Shown here piece by piece: positions 1 through 9,763 of a DNA stretch of 64,000 nucleotides. The notes beneath the pieces were generated by a model. It saw nothing but the letters and a program-made list of their open reading frames with translations. It was not told the DNA's origin and did not search any database. The position numbers were made by a program, and so were the translations under genes. Positions within the stretch are counted from its first letter, which is position 1; every line of letters begins with the position of its first letter. This DNA is from Haloarcula regularis (GTDB lineage: Archaea > Halobacteriota > Halobacteria > Halobacteriales > Haloarculaceae), in contig NZ_CP119794.1 of assembly GCF_029338315.1 (NCBI RefSeq), forward strand, positions 62,001 through 126,000, read 5' to 3'.

Positions 1-707
1 GCCACCTCCTGTGGCGTCGTGACGATGACCGCACCCGAGACGGGGACGCGCTGGAGCATCGTCAGTTGCGTGTCGCCGGTGCCCGGCGGCAGATCGACGA
101 TCATGTAGTCCAAGTGCCCCCAGCGCACGTCGTTCCACAACTGGGTGAGTACGTTGTCGACCATCGGGCCACGGAAGATGACCGGGTCGTCCTTCCCGAC
201 GAGGAAGTCCATGCTCATCAGCCGGAGGCCGTGTTTCTCGACGGGGAGTATCTCCTCGTCCTCGGTGGCCCGGGGTGACTCGTCGGCGCCGAGCATCCGC
301 GGGACGTTCGGCCCGTAGACGTCGGCGTCGAAGAGGCCGACGCGCGCGCCCAGCTGCGAGAGGCCGGCCGCGAGGTTGACGGCGACGGTGGACTTCCCGA
401 CGCCGCCCTTCCCGGAGGCGACGGCGATGACGTTCTTGACCGTCGGGAGGGGGTCGCCCTCCTCCGGGACGCCCCGGTCGACGCTCGCCGAGAGGTCGAC
501 CGCCCGGTCGAGGTCGGAAAGCGCCTCGCGGACCTCGCTGGCGATGGCGGTCTCGGTCGGGGAGTAGGGCGCCCCCAGCGCGAGGTCGATCCGGACCTCG
601 TCGTCGGTGACGTCGATGCTGTTTACCAGTCCCATGGTGACGATGTCGTCCCCGAGGTCCGGGTCGTCCACGGTGCGGAGTCGCTCGCGGACGTCGTCTT
701 CGTTCAT
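1..707 (-). CDS. Mrp/NBP35-type Fe-S carrier ATPase (3' end outside window)
   Basis: Only about the first 235 residues are present; the gene runs off the left edge. The ATG is at 707. An N-terminal MIP18/DUF59-like domain (about residues 1-80) is followed by a ParA/MinD-type P-loop with deviant Walker A GKGGVGKST (residues 99-107). The motifs DADVYGPNVPRM and VDLPPGTGD then follow, as expected for the ApbC/NBP35 family, which binds and transfers 4Fe-4S clusters to apoproteins in the cytoplasm. The C-terminal CxxC that would carry the cluster is beyond the edge and cannot be checked. Confidence 0.9.
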   Translation of the reverse strand, partial: MNEDDVRERLRTVDDPDLGDDIVTMGLVNSIDVTDDEVRIDLALGAPYSPTETAIASEVREALSDLDRAVDLSASVDRGVPEEGDPLPTVKNVIAVASGKGGVGKSTVAVNLAAGLSQLGARVGLFDADVYGPNVPRMLGADESPRATEDEEILPVEKHGLRLMSMDFLVGKDDPVIFRGPMVDNVLTQLWNDVRWGHLDYMIVDLPPGTGDTQLTMLQRVPVSGAVIVTTPQEV

Positions 708-770
708 GTATCCGGGTAGGCCACGGAGGTGCGATAAGGATTGTGACACCCGGAGCGGTGACCGACGCGC

Positions 771-1085
771 TCAGGGCCGGCGGAACACGTACGTCGTGGT
801 CCCGTCTGGACCCAGCGCGTGGGTCACCCGCAGTTCGCCGCCCTCGTGGTCGAACTCGAGTCGGTCGGCGGGGCCGTGGAAGGCGTGCAGCGGCATCCCC
901 GCCTCGACGCCGCCGTCCGCGGTCACGGTGACCTGCGTTCGCCCGCCGAAGGTCGCCCGCAGGTCACCCTCCTCGGTCGCCTCGACGGCCGACGCCCCGG
1001 CGAAGCGTTCCAGGTTCCGGCGGACGGCAACCCGGTCCGCCGGGTCGACGACGGTCCCGCCGTCCGTGCGTGCGTGGTCGTCCAT
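771..1085 (-). CDS. Small conserved-looking haloarchaeal protein, function unknown
   Basis: A 104-residue acidic protein starting at the ATG at 1085 (MDDHARTDGGTVVD). The reading frame extends upstream to 1403, but that part overlaps tRNA-Ser and the promoter region, so the internal ATG is preferred. Beta-strand-like segments with Thr/Val alternation (TVTADGG, TTTYVF) suggest a small beta-rich fold. No catalytic motif, signal peptide or membrane segment is visible. I do not recognise the family. Confidence 0.6.
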   Translation of the reverse strand: MDDHARTDGGTVVDPADRVAVRRNLERFAGASAVEATEEGDLRATFGGRTQVTVTADGGVEAGMPLHAFHGPADRLEFDHEGGELRVTHALGPDGTTTYVFRRP

Positions 1086-1198
1086 GCCCGACACGTTGTC
1101 ACTGGAGCGGCAAGTCGGTACTGGCCCGCCGCGTGTACGAGAGCGTGTGAGTGCGCTACAGGGTGTCTGTGGCCCCGTCACGCGTGGCGCTTGCTTCG

Positions 1199-1213
1199 TT
1201 GCGTTTAAATACA
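1199..1213 (+). promoter_or_regulatory. TATA-type promoter upstream of tRNA-Ser/uS13 operon
   Basis: GCGTTTAAATACAA is a good haloarchaeal TATA box. It lies about 90 bp before the tRNA and would start a transcript covering the tRNA and the ribosomal operon. Confidence 0.5.
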
Positions 1214-1298
1214 ACCCCGGAATAGGGACAGGTACACTCGTGTAGGGGGAGCGCCCCCGAGTCCGTGCGACGCGGGCGCGAGTTTCCAGACAGCGTGT

Positions 1299-1383
1299 GT
1301 CGTGGTAGCCAAGCCTGGCCCAAGGCGCAGGGTTGCTAACTCTGTGGCGTACAGCCTCCTGGGTTCGAATCCCAGCCACGACG
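1299..1383 (+). tRNA. tRNA-Ser(GCT)
   Basis: The acceptor stem GTCGTGG (1299-1305) pairs with CCACGAC (1376-1382), with discriminator G at 1383. The anticodon stem-loop is CAGGG-TTGCTAA-CTCTG, giving anticodon GCT. A long variable arm and the T-arm CTGGGTTCGAATCCCAG confirm a class II serine tRNA. CCA is not encoded. It sits 22 bp before the uS13 gene and is probably processed from a shared transcript. Confidence 0.95.
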
Positions 1384-1405
1384 CTCACCCAACGATTACC
1401 CACAT

Positions 1406-1936
1406 ATGAGTGCAGAAGACCCCACGCCGGACGAGGACGCGGATGCCGAAGAGGAGGACATCCGCTACTTCGTCCGCATCGGACAGACCGACCTCGACGG
1501 GACCAAGTCCGTCGAGCGAGCGCTGACAGAACTGAACGGCATCGGCCACCGCGCCGCTCGCGTCATCGCCCAGACGGCGGGCGTCGACCGGCGGGCGGTC
1601 TTCGGTAAACTCGACGACGACGTCATCGACGACGTGGTCGAGGCCGTCGAGAACTACGCCGACGAGGTGCCCGAGTGGATGACCAACCACCAGAAGGACT
1701 ACTTCTCCGGTGAGACCACCCACGAGACGGGCAACGACCTGCAGCTCACCCGTCGGCAGGACATCAACCGCATGAAGATGATCGACTCCTACCGCGGCGT
1801 CCGCCACAAGCGCGGCCAGAAGGTCCGCGGACAGCGAACCAAGTCCACCGGCCGGACGGAGGGCACCATCGGTGTCAACGTCGAGGCCATCAAGGAAGAG
1901 CAGGCTGAGGAAGCCGCCGCGGAGGATGACGAATAA
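1406..1936 (+). CDS. rps13: 30S ribosomal protein uS13
   Basis: 176 residues. The protein binds 16S rRNA in the head of the small subunit and contacts tRNAs. After an acidic N-terminal stretch comes the conserved core IRYFVRIGQTDLDGTKSVE, then LNGIGHRAARVIA (the helix-two-turn-helix region) and the basic tail YRGVRHKRGQKVRGQRTKST. The tail ends in an extra acidic segment typical of halophiles. First gene of the uS13-uS4-uS11-RpoD operon; its stop overlaps the uS4 start by one base. Confidence 0.97.
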   Translation: MSAEDPTPDEDADAEEEDIRYFVRIGQTDLDGTKSVERALTELNGIGHRAARVIAQTAGVDRRAVFGKLDDDVIDDVVEAVENYADEVPEWMTNHQKDYFSGETTHETGNDLQLTRRQDINRMKMIDSYRGVRHKRGQKVRGQRTKSTGRTEGTIGVNVEAIKEEQAEEAAAEDDE

Positions 1937-2451
1937 TGGCGCTTGGCTCGAACACCAAGTTCTACGAGACGCCCAACCACCCGTTCCAGGGCGAGCGCAT
2001 CGCCGACGAGAAGAACCTCAGCGGGCGCTACGGCCTGAAGAACAAGGAGGAGCTGTGGCGCGCACAGTCCGAACTGCGTGGCTACCGCCGTGAGGCCCGG
2101 AAGCTGCTGGGCCGCACCGGCGAAAACGAGAAAGAGGCCGAGGAGTTCCTCGCCCGCCTCCAGCGCTACGGCATCCTCAGCGAGACGGACGCGCTGGACG
2201 ACGTCCTGTCGCTGGACGTCACCGACGTCCTCGAGCGCCGACTCCAGACGGTCGCCTACCGCAAGGGCTACGGCAACACGCCCGAGCAGGCCCGTCAGTT
2301 CATCGTCCACGGACACATCGTGCTGGACGGCCAGCGTGTCACCCGGCCGTCGATGAAAGTCGACGTCGCCGTCGAGGACTCCATCGGCTTCGACGAGAAC
2401 AGCTCGCTGTCGGACGAACTCCACCCAGCCCGCGCGGAGGCCCAAGAATGA
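1936..2451 (+). CDS. rps4: 30S ribosomal protein uS4
   Basis: 171 residues. Primary 16S rRNA-binding protein of the 30S body. The conserved core ([26 protein letters not shown]) is followed by an S4 RNA-binding domain at about residues 103-160 ([35 protein letters not shown]). It begins one base inside the uS13 stop and overlaps uS11 by four bases (ATGA), so it is translationally coupled on both sides. Confidence 0.97.
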   Translation: MALGSNTKFYETPNHPFQGERIADEKNLSGRYGLKNKEELWRAQSELRGYRREARKLLGRTGENEKEAEEFLARLQRYGILSETDALDDVLSLDVTDVLERRLQTVAYRKGYGNTPEQARQFIVHGHIVLDGQRVTRPSMKVDVAVEDSIGFDENSSLSDELHPARAEAQE

Positions 2452-2837
2452 GCGACGAGACAGACGACATCTGGGGCATCGCCCACGTCCACGCATCGTT
2501 CAACAACACCATCATCACCATCACCGACCAGACTGGCGCGGAGACGCTCGCGAAGAGCTCCGGCGGGACGGTCGTCAAGCAGAACCGCGACGAGGCATCG
2601 CCCTACGCGGCCATGCAGATGGCCGAGGTCGTCGCCGAGAAGGCGCTCGACCGCGGCATCGAAGGCGTCCACGTCCGCGTCCGCGGCCCCGGCGGGAACC
2701 AGCAGACCTCCCCCGGGCCGGGCGCGCAGGCGACCATCCGAGCGCTGGCCCGTGCCGGCCTCGAGATCGGCCGCATCGAGGACGTCACGCCGACACCACA
2801 CGACGGCACGCGCGCACCCAAGAACTCCGGATTCTAA
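2448..2837 (+). CDS. rps11: 30S ribosomal protein uS11
   Basis: 129 residues. Platform protein of the small subunit near the mRNA exit. Diagnostic segments are [19 protein letters not shown], the glycine-rich [17 protein letters not shown], and the C-terminal [16 protein letters not shown]. Length is normal for the archaeal protein. Its ATGA start overlaps the uS4 stop and RpoD follows after 3 bp. Confidence 0.97.
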   Translation: MSDETDDIWGIAHVHASFNNTIITITDQTGAETLAKSSGGTVVKQNRDEASPYAAMQMAEVVAEKALDRGIEGVHVRVRGPGGNQQTSPGPGAQATIRALARAGLEIGRIEDVTPTPHDGTRAPKNSGF

Positions 2838-2840
2838 CCA

Positions 2841-3620
2841 ATGACACAGGATTACGAGGTCGAGTTCGTCGAACGCGGGGAGCGCGAGAGCCTCGTTCTC
2901 GTGCGCGGCATCACGCCCGCGTTCGCCAACGGCATCCGCCGTGCGATGATCGCCGACGTGCCGACCTTCAGCATCGACACCGTCCGCGTCATCGAGAACA
3001 CCAGCGTGATGTTCAACGAGCAGATCGGCCTCCGACTGGGGCTGGTCCCGCTGACGACCGACCTCGACGACTTCGAGGTCGGCGACGAGGTGACACTGTC
3101 GCTGTCGGTCGACGGGCCGAACACGGCCTACTCCAGCGACCTCGTCTCCAGTGACCCGATGGTCGAACCGGCCGACGACAACATCCCCATCATCGACCTG
3201 AAGGACGGCCAGCGCCTCGAAGTCGAGGCCGACGCCGTCCTCGACACCGGTCGGGAACACGCGAAACACCAGGGCGGCGTGGCCGTCGGCTACCGCCACC
3301 TGCAGCGCGTGTCCGTCGTCGGCGACAAGGGCGAGTTCGAGGACGACGACCCGAACATCCTCCGTGGCGTCATCGAGGAGCAGGCCGCCGAACACGCGGC
3401 CGGAGACGCCACGGACGGCGACCTCGTCCGGACCGCCGAGTTCGACAACGACCTCCGGAACCGCTATCCGGGCAAAGAACTCGAGGTGGAAGACGTCGAG
3501 AACGCCTTCGTGTTCCACGTCGAGACCGACGGGTCGTTCACCACGGACGAACTGGTCCTGCGCGCCGTCGAGTCGCTGCGTGACCGCGCGACCGAACTGA
3601 AAGAAGCAATCCAGCTGTAA
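2841..3620 (+). CDS. rpoD: DNA-directed RNA polymerase subunit D
   Basis: 259 residues. Archaeal counterpart of Rpb3/bacterial alpha that assembles with subunit L, N and P. The N-terminal dimerisation domain ([44 protein letters not shown]) and the C-terminal [17 protein letters not shown] are characteristic. No ferredoxin-like cysteine cluster is seen in the middle domain, as in other haloarchaea. Last gene of the first operon block before tRNA-Leu. Confidence 0.95.
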   Translation: MTQDYEVEFVERGERESLVLVRGITPAFANGIRRAMIADVPTFSIDTVRVIENTSVMFNEQIGLRLGLVPLTTDLDDFEVGDEVTLSLSVDGPNTAYSSDLVSSDPMVEPADDNIPIIDLKDGQRLEVEADAVLDTGREHAKHQGGVAVGYRHLQRVSVVGDKGEFEDDDPNILRGVIEEQAAEHAAGDATDGDLVRTAEFDNDLRNRYPGKELEVEDVENAFVFHVETDGSFTTDELVLRAVESLRDRATELKEAIQL

Positions 3621-3684
3621 GCACAGATGCCCCGTACCACACCCACGCCGCCGATGACCGCCCGCCCCCCGAGCGCGAGGACCG

Positions 3685-3698
3685 AAAGGGGTTTTACG
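3685..3698 (+). promoter_or_regulatory. TATA-type promoter for tRNA-Leu and eL18 block
   Basis: GAAAGGGGTTTTACG: a purine BRE-like stretch and TTTTAC about 27 bp before the first base of tRNA-Leu, a good archaeal spacing. Confidence 0.5.
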
Positions 3699-3723
3699 GG
3701 GCACGAAAAACGCAGTAATGCAC

Positions 3724-3808
3724 GCAGGGATAGCCAAGTCTGGCCAACGGCGCAGCGTTCAGGGCGCTGTCCCGTAGGGGTCCGCAGGTTCAAATCCTGC
3801 TCCCTGCA
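3724..3808 (+). tRNA. tRNA-Leu(CAG)
   Basis: GCAGGGA (3724-3730) pairs with TCCCTGC (3801-3807); discriminator A at 3808. The anticodon arm CAGCG-TTCAGGG-CGCTG gives CAG. The long variable arm and T-arm GCAGGTTCAAATCCTGC fit a leucine tRNA. It lies 24 bp before the eL18 start, so it probably shares its transcript. Confidence 0.95.
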
Positions 3809-3832
3809 CTTTTCCTACAAAGGAGGAACGCT

Positions 3833-4183
3833 ATGAGCAAGACGAATCCGAGACTCAGTAGTCTCATCGCCGACCTGAAGTCGGCCGCCCGGTCGTCGGG
3901 CGGCGCCGTCTGGGGCGACGTCGCCGAGCGCCTAGAGAAGCCCCGGCGCACACACGCGGAAGTCAACCTGGGCCGCATCGAGCGGTACGCCCAGGAAGAC
4001 GAGACCGTCGTGGTGCCGGGCAAGGTGCTGGGCTCCGGTGTCCTGCAGAAGGACGTCACCGTCGCCGCCGTCGACTTCTCCGGAACCGCCGAGAAGAAGA
4101 TCGACCAGGTCGGAGAGGCTGTATCACTCGAACAGGCAATCGAAAACAATCCCGAAGGCTCGCACGTCCGGGTGATCCGATGA
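3833..4183 (+). CDS. rpl18e: 50S ribosomal protein eL18
   Basis: 116 residues. Archaeal/eukaryotic large-subunit protein of the L15/L18e fold. Starts at the ATG after a GGAGG ribosome-binding site; this is one of the few genes here with a clear Shine-Dalgarno. Conserved segments are [29 protein letters not shown] and [12 protein letters not shown]. It overlaps the uL13 start by 4 bp (ATGA). Confidence 0.96.
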   Translation: MSKTNPRLSSLIADLKSAARSSGGAVWGDVAERLEKPRRTHAEVNLGRIERYAQEDETVVVPGKVLGSGVLQKDVTVAAVDFSGTAEKKIDQVGEAVSLEQAIENNPEGSHVRVIR

Positions 4184-4617
4184 GCGTCGCAGAGTTCGAC
4201 GCGGACGTCGTCGTCGACGCCCGCGACTGCATCATGGGTCGTGTCGCTTCGCAGGTGGCAGAGACGGCACTCGACGGCCAGACGGTGGCCGTCGTCAACG
4301 CGGAACGGGCCGTCGTCACCGGCAGCGAGAACCAGATCAAAGAGAAGTACAAGAAGCGCGTCGACATCGGCGACGACAACGCGTACTTCTACCCGAAGCG
4401 ACCGGACGGCATCCTCAAGCGCTCGATCCGCGGCATGCTCCCCCACAAGAAGCCGCGCGGCCGCGAAGCGTTCGAGAACGTCCGCGTCTACGTCGGCAAC
4501 CCGTACGACGACGAGGGTGAAGTGCTGGAGGGAACGTCGCTGGACCGACTCTCGAACATCAAGTTCGTCACGCTGGCAGAGATCAGCGAGACGCTCGGAG
4601 CGAACAAGACATGGTAA
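4180..4617 (+). CDS. rpl13: 50S ribosomal protein uL13
   Basis: 145 residues. Early-assembling 23S rRNA-binding protein. Recognised from [29 protein letters not shown], and [26 protein letters not shown] (split here only for description). Normal archaeal length. Overlaps its upstream neighbour by 4 bp and the uS9 start by 7 bp. Confidence 0.96.
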   Translation: MSVAEFDADVVVDARDCIMGRVASQVAETALDGQTVAVVNAERAVVTGSENQIKEKYKKRVDIGDDNAYFYPKRPDGILKRSIRGMLPHKKPRGREAFENVRVYVGNPYDDEGEVLEGTSLDRLSNIKFVTLAEISETLGANKTW

Positions 4618-5009
4618 CGAACACGTCAGGCAAGAAGAAGACGGCCGTCGCCCGCGCCACCATCCGCGAGGGCGAGGGGCGTGTGCGTATCGACTCCCAG
4701 CCGGTCGAACTGGTCGAACCGGAGCTGGCCCAGCTGAAGATGCTGGAGCCGTTCCGGATCGCCGAGGACGACCTGCGCGACGAGATCGACGTCGAGGTGA
4801 CCGTCGAGGGCGGCGGTGTCATGGGCCAGGCCGACGCGGCCCGGACCGCCATCGCACGCGGCCTCGTCGAGTTCACCAACGACGCCGAACTCCGCGACGC
4901 GTACATGGAGTTCGACCGCTCGCTGCTGGTCAACGACGTTCGACAGTCCGAACCCAAGAAGTGGGGTGGCCCCGGCGCACGGGCCCGCTACCAGAAATCC
5001 TACCGCTGA
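4611..5009 (+). CDS. rps9: 30S ribosomal protein uS9
   Basis: 132 residues. Small-subunit head protein whose basic tail reaches the P-site tRNA. Conserved [15 protein letters not shown] near the start, [19 protein letters not shown] in the middle and the C-terminal [17 protein letters not shown]. The start at [10 protein letters not shown] overlaps the uL13 stop. RpoN follows 12 bp downstream. Confidence 0.96.
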   Translation: MVTNTSGKKKTAVARATIREGEGRVRIDSQPVELVEPELAQLKMLEPFRIAEDDLRDEIDVEVTVEGGGVMGQADAARTAIARGLVEFTNDAELRDAYMEFDRSLLVNDVRQSEPKKWGGPGARARYQKSYR

Positions 5010-5021
5010 GGTGATGCAGGT

Positions 5022-5222
5022 ATGATGGTACCGGTTCGGTGTTTCACCTGTGGTAACGTCGTCGCCGAGCACTGGGAGGAGTTCAAGGCGCGCACGCGAG
5101 AGGCCGAGGAGCCCGAGGACCCCGAGATGGTCCTCGACGAGCTCGGCGTCGAACGGCACTGCTGTCGCCGGATGCTCGTCTCGCACAAGGACCTCGTCGA
5201 CATCGTCGCTCCATACCAATGA
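5022..5222 (+). CDS. rpoN: DNA-directed RNA polymerase subunit N
   Basis: 66 residues. Zinc-binding assembly subunit homologous to Rpb10. The CFTC motif (residues 7-10, in [12 protein letters not shown]) and the CC pair in RHCCRRM form the zinc site. It interacts with subunits D and L; D is encoded in the same operon. Its stop overlaps the RpoK start by 4 bp. Confidence 0.96.
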   Translation: MMVPVRCFTCGNVVAEHWEEFKARTREAEEPEDPEMVLDELGVERHCCRRMLVSHKDLVDIVAPYQ

Positions 5223-5398
5223 ACGCACAGGAGAGCCGCTACGAGAAGGCCCGCAAACTCGGCGCGCGAGCGCTGCAGCTGGCCCACGGCGCACCCGTGC
5301 TGATCGAGACGGAGCACACGCAGCCGATCCTCATCGCTGCCGAGGAGTACGACGCCGGCGTGTTGCCATTCACTGTCAAACGGGGTGACCACAAGTGA
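5219..5398 (+). CDS. rpoK: DNA-directed RNA polymerase subunit K
   Basis: 59 residues, beginning [20 protein letters not shown] at the ATG at 5219. Homologue of Rpb6/omega, which stabilises the largest subunit. The family signature [16 protein letters not shown]...GAPVLI and the C-terminal LPFTVKRG are present. The stop overlaps the GTG start of enolase by 4 bp (GTGA), placing a glycolytic enzyme within the transcription/translation operon, a known archaeal arrangement. Confidence 0.95.
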   Translation: MNAQESRYEKARKLGARALQLAHGAPVLIETEHTQPILIAAEEYDAGVLPFTVKRGDHK

Positions 5399-6600
5399 CA
5401 CTCATCACGGACGTCCGACTCCGCCGCATCCTCGACTCGCGTGGCAACGCCACCGTCGAGGCCGACGTCATCACCGAGAGTGGTGGCTTCGGGCGCGGCA
5501 AGGCACCGAGCGGCGCAAGTACCGGCGAGTACGAGGCCATCGAACTCCCGGCCAACGAGTCCATCGCGAAGGCTCGCGAGGAGGCCGTCCCGCGACTCGT
5601 CGGGGAGGTCCACGCCGGCAACCAGCGCGACGTCGACGCGGCGCTGCACGCCGCCGACGGCACGGACGACTTCTCGGGCATCGGCGCCAACAGCGCCGTC
5701 GCAATCTCCATGGCGGCCGCGAAGGCCGGTGCCGACGTGCTGGGCGCCCCCCTGTTCCAGCACCTCGGTGGCACCTTCCGTGGCAACGAGTTCCCGACGC
5801 CGCTGGGGAACATCATCGGCGGCGGCGAACACGCCGCGGACGCCACCAACATCCAGGAGTTCCTCGCGGCCCCCGTCGGCGCGCCGAGCGTCGAGGAGGC
5901 CGTCTTCGCCAACGCCGCGGTCCACCAGGAGGTCCACGACATCCTGCTGGAACGTGACCTGCCGTCTGGCAAGGGCGACGAAGGTGCCTGGGCCCCCTCG
6001 ATCTCGGACGACGAAGCGTTCGAGATCATGCACGAGGCCGTCGAGACGGTGGCCGACGACTTCGGCTTCGCCATCCAGTTCGGCCTCGACGTCGCCGGCG
6101 CGGAGCTGTACGACGACGACGAGGGCGGCTACGTCTACGACGACCAGGTCCGCTCCACCGAGGAGCAGATCGAGTACATCGCCGAGAAGGTCCGGGAGTA
6201 CGACCTCGTCTACGTCGAGGACCCCCTCGACGAGAACGACTACGAGGCCTTCGCGGACCTCACCGACGAGGTGGGCGACCAGACGCTGGTCTGTGGCGAC
6301 GACCTCTTCGTGACGAACGTCGAGCGCCTCCAGAGCGGTATCAGCGTCGGCGCTGGCAACTCCATCCTCATCAAGCCCAACCAGATCGGGACGTTGACCG
6401 ACGCGGTCGACGCCATCGAGCTGGCGACCGAGAACGGCTACGAATCGGTCGTCTCCCACCGCAGCGGCGAGACAGAGGACACGACCATCGCACACCTCGC
6501 CGTCGCCACCGCGGCCCCGTTCATCAAGACGGGCGCGGTCGGCGGCGAACGCACAGCCAAACTGAACGAACTCATCCGTATCGAAGACAACGCAGTATGA
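5395..6600 (+). CDS. eno: Enolase (phosphopyruvate hydratase)
   Basis: 401 residues. Converts 2-phosphoglycerate to phosphoenolpyruvate, Mg-dependent, cytoplasmic. GTG start coupled to the RpoK stop. Family signatures: [39 protein letters not shown], the loop [11 protein letters not shown] with the metal-binding Asp, [12 protein letters not shown] (catalytic Lys) and [19 protein letters not shown]. Length is about 20 residues short of the bacterial form, usual for haloarchaea. Confidence 0.97.
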   Translation: MTLITDVRLRRILDSRGNATVEADVITESGGFGRGKAPSGASTGEYEAIELPANESIAKAREEAVPRLVGEVHAGNQRDVDAALHAADGTDDFSGIGANSAVAISMAAAKAGADVLGAPLFQHLGGTFRGNEFPTPLGNIIGGGEHAADATNIQEFLAAPVGAPSVEEAVFANAAVHQEVHDILLERDLPSGKGDEGAWAPSISDDEAFEIMHEAVETVADDFGFAIQFGLDVAGAELYDDDEGGYVYDDQVRSTEEQIEYIAEKVREYDLVYVEDPLDENDYEAFADLTDEVGDQTLVCGDDLFVTNVERLQSGISVGAGNSILIKPNQIGTLTDAVDAIELATENGYESVVSHRSGETEDTTIAHLAVATAAPFIKTGAVGGERTAKLNELIRIEDNAV

Positions 6601-7397
6601 GCGGCAACGAAAAAGAAGGGCTCGACGCGGCGGACTCCGACTACGACCCGTCCAGCGAGGACGAGGCAGCGGACGCCGACGCCGACCCCGAGACGGCCGA
6701 CGAACAGGTCGCCGACGCCGAGGACAGTCCCCCGGCCGAGGCCGAAGAAACAACCGAGGACGACGCCGACGCGGGCCCACAGCTCGACGAGGACGTCATG
6801 CCCGGCGAGCAGGAGGAAGCGGACCTCCTCATCCCCGTCGAGGACTACCTCGGCGCCGGTGTCCACATCGGGACCCAGCAGAAGACCAAGGACATGGAGC
6901 GGTTCATCCACCGCGTCCGGACCGACGGTCTCTACGTGCTCGACGTCTCGATGACCGACGAGCGCATCCGCACGGCCGCGGACTTCCTGGCCAACTACGA
7001 GCCCGAGCAGATCCTCGTGGCCTCGTCGCGCCAGTACGGCCGGTTCCCGGCCGAGAAGTTCGCCGACGCCGTGGGTGCTCGCGCCCGAACGGGCCGGTTT
7101 ATCCCCGGCACGCTGACGAACCCGGACTACGACGGCTACATCGAACCGGACGTCGTGGTCGTCACCGACCCCATCGGCGACTCCCAGGCGGTCAAGGAGG
7201 CCATCACGGTGGGCATCCCGGTCATCGCGATGTGTGACTCCAACAACACCACGTCAAACGTCGACCTGGTGGTCCCGACGAACAACAAGGGGCGCAAGGC
7301 CCTGTCGGTCGTCTACTGGCTGCTGGCCAACGAGACGCTCGACCGCCGCGGCGCCGAACCGTCCTACGGGCTCGACGACTTCGAGTCCGAGATCTGA
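6597..7397 (+). CDS. rps2: 30S ribosomal protein uS2 with acidic N-terminal extension
   Basis: 266 residues. The first ~70 residues are a low-complexity Asp/Glu/Ala extension absent from most archaeal uS2. The conserved domain starts near [30 protein letters not shown] (described in parts) and includes [27 protein letters not shown] and [22 protein letters not shown]. Overlaps the enolase stop by 4 bp and ends the operon. Confidence 0.95.
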   Translation: MSGNEKEGLDAADSDYDPSSEDEAADADADPETADEQVADAEDSPPAEAEETTEDDADAGPQLDEDVMPGEQEEADLLIPVEDYLGAGVHIGTQQKTKDMERFIHRVRTDGLYVLDVSMTDERIRTAADFLANYEPEQILVASSRQYGRFPAEKFADAVGARARTGRFIPGTLTNPDYDGYIEPDVVVVTDPIGDSQAVKEAITVGIPVIAMCDSNNTTSNVDLVVPTNNKGRKALSVVYWLLANETLDRRGAEPSYGLDDFESEI

Positions 7398-7502
7398 CGC
7401 CCGCTTCTCTCGCTTCGTTTCCGTCCGGTCGGCCTCGATAGCGACGGCACTCGCCGGTGAGCAGCGGCACAAGACATAGATGGCCCACGAGAACGCCAGT
7501 CC

Positions 7503-7883
7503 ATGGCAGAAGGCGATTCCCTCCTCAACGCGGTCATCGGCGCCGTCGCGACAGCCCTCCTGAGCGGCTTCGTTCCGTTCGCGCCAGTCTTCGGTGGTGC
7601 GCTCGCCGGCTACCTCGAGGGCGGCGAGCGAAACGACGGGCTCCGGGTGGGCTTTATCTCCGGACTCGTCGGTCTCGTGTTCGCGGCCGTCCTGTTCCTG
7701 ATAGGCTTCGTGGTGTTCGTCGTGTTCCTGGGCTTTGCCGGGGCGCCCCGCGCGTTCGGCGCGTTCGGCCTCCTCGTGTTCGTCCTGGGCGGACTGTTCG
7801 GCGCCGTCTACATCGTCGGACTGAGCGCGCTCGGCGGCTGGCTCGGCAACTACGTGAAAAACGACACGAGCATCGGCAACTAA
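7503..7883 (+). CDS. DUF5518-like membrane protein
   Basis: 126 residues with about four hydrophobic segments (residues ~9-36, 49-72, 73-95 and 97-115), rich in Gly/Phe/Val. The N-terminal pattern FAPVFGGALAGYLEGGE and the C-terminal GLSALGGWLGNY are shared with the next gene, so the two are paralogues. Family membership (DUF5518) is from memory of the pattern; function unknown. Monocistronic, 105 bp after uS2. Confidence 0.7.
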   Translation: MAEGDSLLNAVIGAVATALLSGFVPFAPVFGGALAGYLEGGERNDGLRVGFISGLVGLVFAAVLFLIGFVVFVVFLGFAGAPRAFGAFGLLVFVLGGLFGAVYIVGLSALGGWLGNYVKNDTSIGN

Positions 7884-7935
7884 CGACGGCGTCACAGCAA
7901 CTATTTTCGTCCGGCCGACGAGATGCCGTCCAGAG

Positions 7936-8316
7936 ATGCGAGCGACGCTCGTCGACGCCGGGTGGGGTGCACTGGTGACGCTGGCACTCTCGGTCGTCCC
8001 GTTCTCGCCCGTCGTCGGTGGTGCAGTGGCCGCCAACCGGCACGGCGGCGGCTATCTCACTGGGCTATGGCTCGGGACGCTCGCCGGCGTCATCGCCATG
8101 CTCCCGCTGCTCGTCTTGCTGGTCCCGGCCGTCTACATCGCCGGAGTGCTCGGATTCGGGATTCCGCCGGGCACGCCGGGCTACGGGCTCTTTCTCGCGC
8201 TGGTCGGCCTGCTCTTCCTCTGTTACACTGTCGGCCTGAGCGCGCTGGGCGGACTCGGCGGCGTCTGGGTGTCGGCCAACACCGACTGGGACCTCGACCC
8301 ACAGCGGTGGCTCTGA
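7936..8316 (+). CDS. DUF5518-like membrane protein, paralogue of upstream gene
   Basis: 126 residues, the same length as its neighbour. Shares the signature VPFSPVVGGAVAANRHGGG near the N-terminus and VGLSALGGLGGVWV near the C-terminus, with four predicted membrane segments. A recent tandem duplication followed by divergence is likely. Gap of 52 bp to the upstream copy, so they may be co-transcribed. Function unknown. Confidence 0.7.
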   Translation: MRATLVDAGWGALVTLALSVVPFSPVVGGAVAANRHGGGYLTGLWLGTLAGVIAMLPLLVLLVPAVYIAGVLGFGIPPGTPGYGLFLALVGLLFLCYTVGLSALGGLGGVWVSANTDWDLDPQRWL

Positions 8317-8377
8317 CGCCCCGTCCCGACCTCGTTGGGCACACGATTCAAACGTGTCCGGCCCTACTGTCGACGCA

Positions 8378-9715
8378 ATGTCAGGCATTCCCCCGGGACC
8401 GACGGGCGAACCGCTGTTCGGGAGCAGTCGGACCTACGCGCGCAACCCGTTTCGCTTCATCTCGGCCCTGGAGCGGGCCTACGGCGACGTGGCCCGCTTC
8501 GACATGGGGCCGATGGACACGCTGATGATCTGTGACCCGACGGCCATCGAGCGCATCCTCGTCTCCGAGGCCGACCGATTCCGCAAGCCCGACTTCCAGG
8601 GTGACGCGCTCGGCGATCTCCTTGGCGATGGCCTGCTGTTGAGCGAGGGCGAGACCTGGGAGCAACAGCGGATGCTCGCCAACCCCGCGTTCTCGATGTC
8701 GCGGCTCTCGGGCATGGCCGACCGCATCACCCGCCACGCAACGAAGCGCATCGACCGGTGGGACGCCGGCGACGTCGTCGACGTCGAACGGGAGATGACC
8801 CGAACGACGCTCGACGTCATCCTCGATCTGATGATGGGCGTCGAACTCTCCGAGACGCGGGTCCGGACCATCGAGGAGCAGCTCGTGCCGCTTGGCCAGC
8901 GCTTCGAACCCGACCCCATCCGCTTCGCCGCGCCGCGGTGGATGCCGATGCCAGACGACGACGCCTTCGATTCGGCCGTCGAGACGCTGGACTCGATCCT
9001 GGACGACATCATCGCCGTCCGCGAGGAGTCGGTCGGAACCGACGCGGAGGGCCCGATGGACTTCCTCTCGATTCTCATCCGTGCCCGCGACGACGGCGTC
9101 GAGTCTCCCGAACAGCTGCGCGACGAGATGATGACGATGTTGCTGGCCGGCCACGACACGACGGCGCTGACACTGACCTACACGTGGTTCCTCCTCTCGG
9201 AGCACCCCGAGGCCGAACGGCGGGTCCACGAGGAGCTCGACGCGGTGGTAGGCGACGACACCCCGGGGATGGAACACGTCCGCGACCTCGAGTACTTAGA
9301 GTGGGTCATCCAGGAGGCGATGCGACTGTACCCCCCGGTCTACACCATCTTCAGGGAACCGACCGAGGACGTGACGCTGTCGGGCTATCCCGTCGAAGCG
9401 GGGACGACGCTGATGCTCCCCCAGTGGGGCGTCCACCGGTCGCCCCGGTTCTACGACGACCCCGAGACGTTCGACCCCGAGCGCTGGCGGCCAGAGCGGG
9501 CCAAGCAGCGCCCGCGGTTCGCGTACTTCCCCTTTGGCGGGGGGCCGCGCCACTGCATCGGCAAGCACCTGGCGATGCTCGAGGCCCAGCTCATCGTCGC
9601 CGCGACGTCGCAACGCTTCCGCCTGGAGTTCCTCGGCGAGACGCCGCTGGAACTGATGCCCTCGCTGACGGCCCACCCGCGCCAGGAGATGCAGATGCGT
9701 GTGGTGGAACGCTGA
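8378..9715 (+). CDS. Cytochrome P450
   Basis: 445 residues from the ATG at 8378 (an upstream in-frame GTG at 8354 is less likely). Soluble haem-thiolate monooxygenase. I-helix AGHDTTALTLT, K-helix ExxR in EAMRLYPPVY, the PERF-like region FDPERWRPE, and the haem loop FPFGGGPRHCIGKHLA with Cys about residue 393. No membrane anchor. It resembles bacterial fatty-acid/terpenoid-type P450s. Located 48 bp before mevalonate kinase on the same strand, raising the possibility of an isoprenoid substrate; that is inference only. Confidence 0.95.
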   Translation: MSGIPPGPTGEPLFGSSRTYARNPFRFISALERAYGDVARFDMGPMDTLMICDPTAIERILVSEADRFRKPDFQGDALGDLLGDGLLLSEGETWEQQRMLANPAFSMSRLSGMADRITRHATKRIDRWDAGDVVDVEREMTRTTLDVILDLMMGVELSETRVRTIEEQLVPLGQRFEPDPIRFAAPRWMPMPDDDAFDSAVETLDSILDDIIAVREESVGTDAEGPMDFLSILIRARDDGVESPEQLRDEMMTMLLAGHDTTALTLTYTWFLLSEHPEAERRVHEELDAVVGDDTPGMEHVRDLEYLEWVIQEAMRLYPPVYTIFREPTEDVTLSGYPVEAGTTLMLPQWGVHRSPRFYDDPETFDPERWRPERAKQRPRFAYFPFGGGPRHCIGKHLAMLEAQLIVAATSQRFRLEFLGETPLELMPSLTAHPRQEMQMRVVER

Positions 9716-9763
9716 CGGCGCCGGTCCGAAAACACCTAACACGCAGGGCGTCCACGGGCGGGT

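Noticed and set aside
2295..3737. 480-codon minus-strand frame opposite uS11 and RpoD
   Set aside because: Mirror frame of conserved ribosomal/RNA polymerase genes; composition is that of a shadow.
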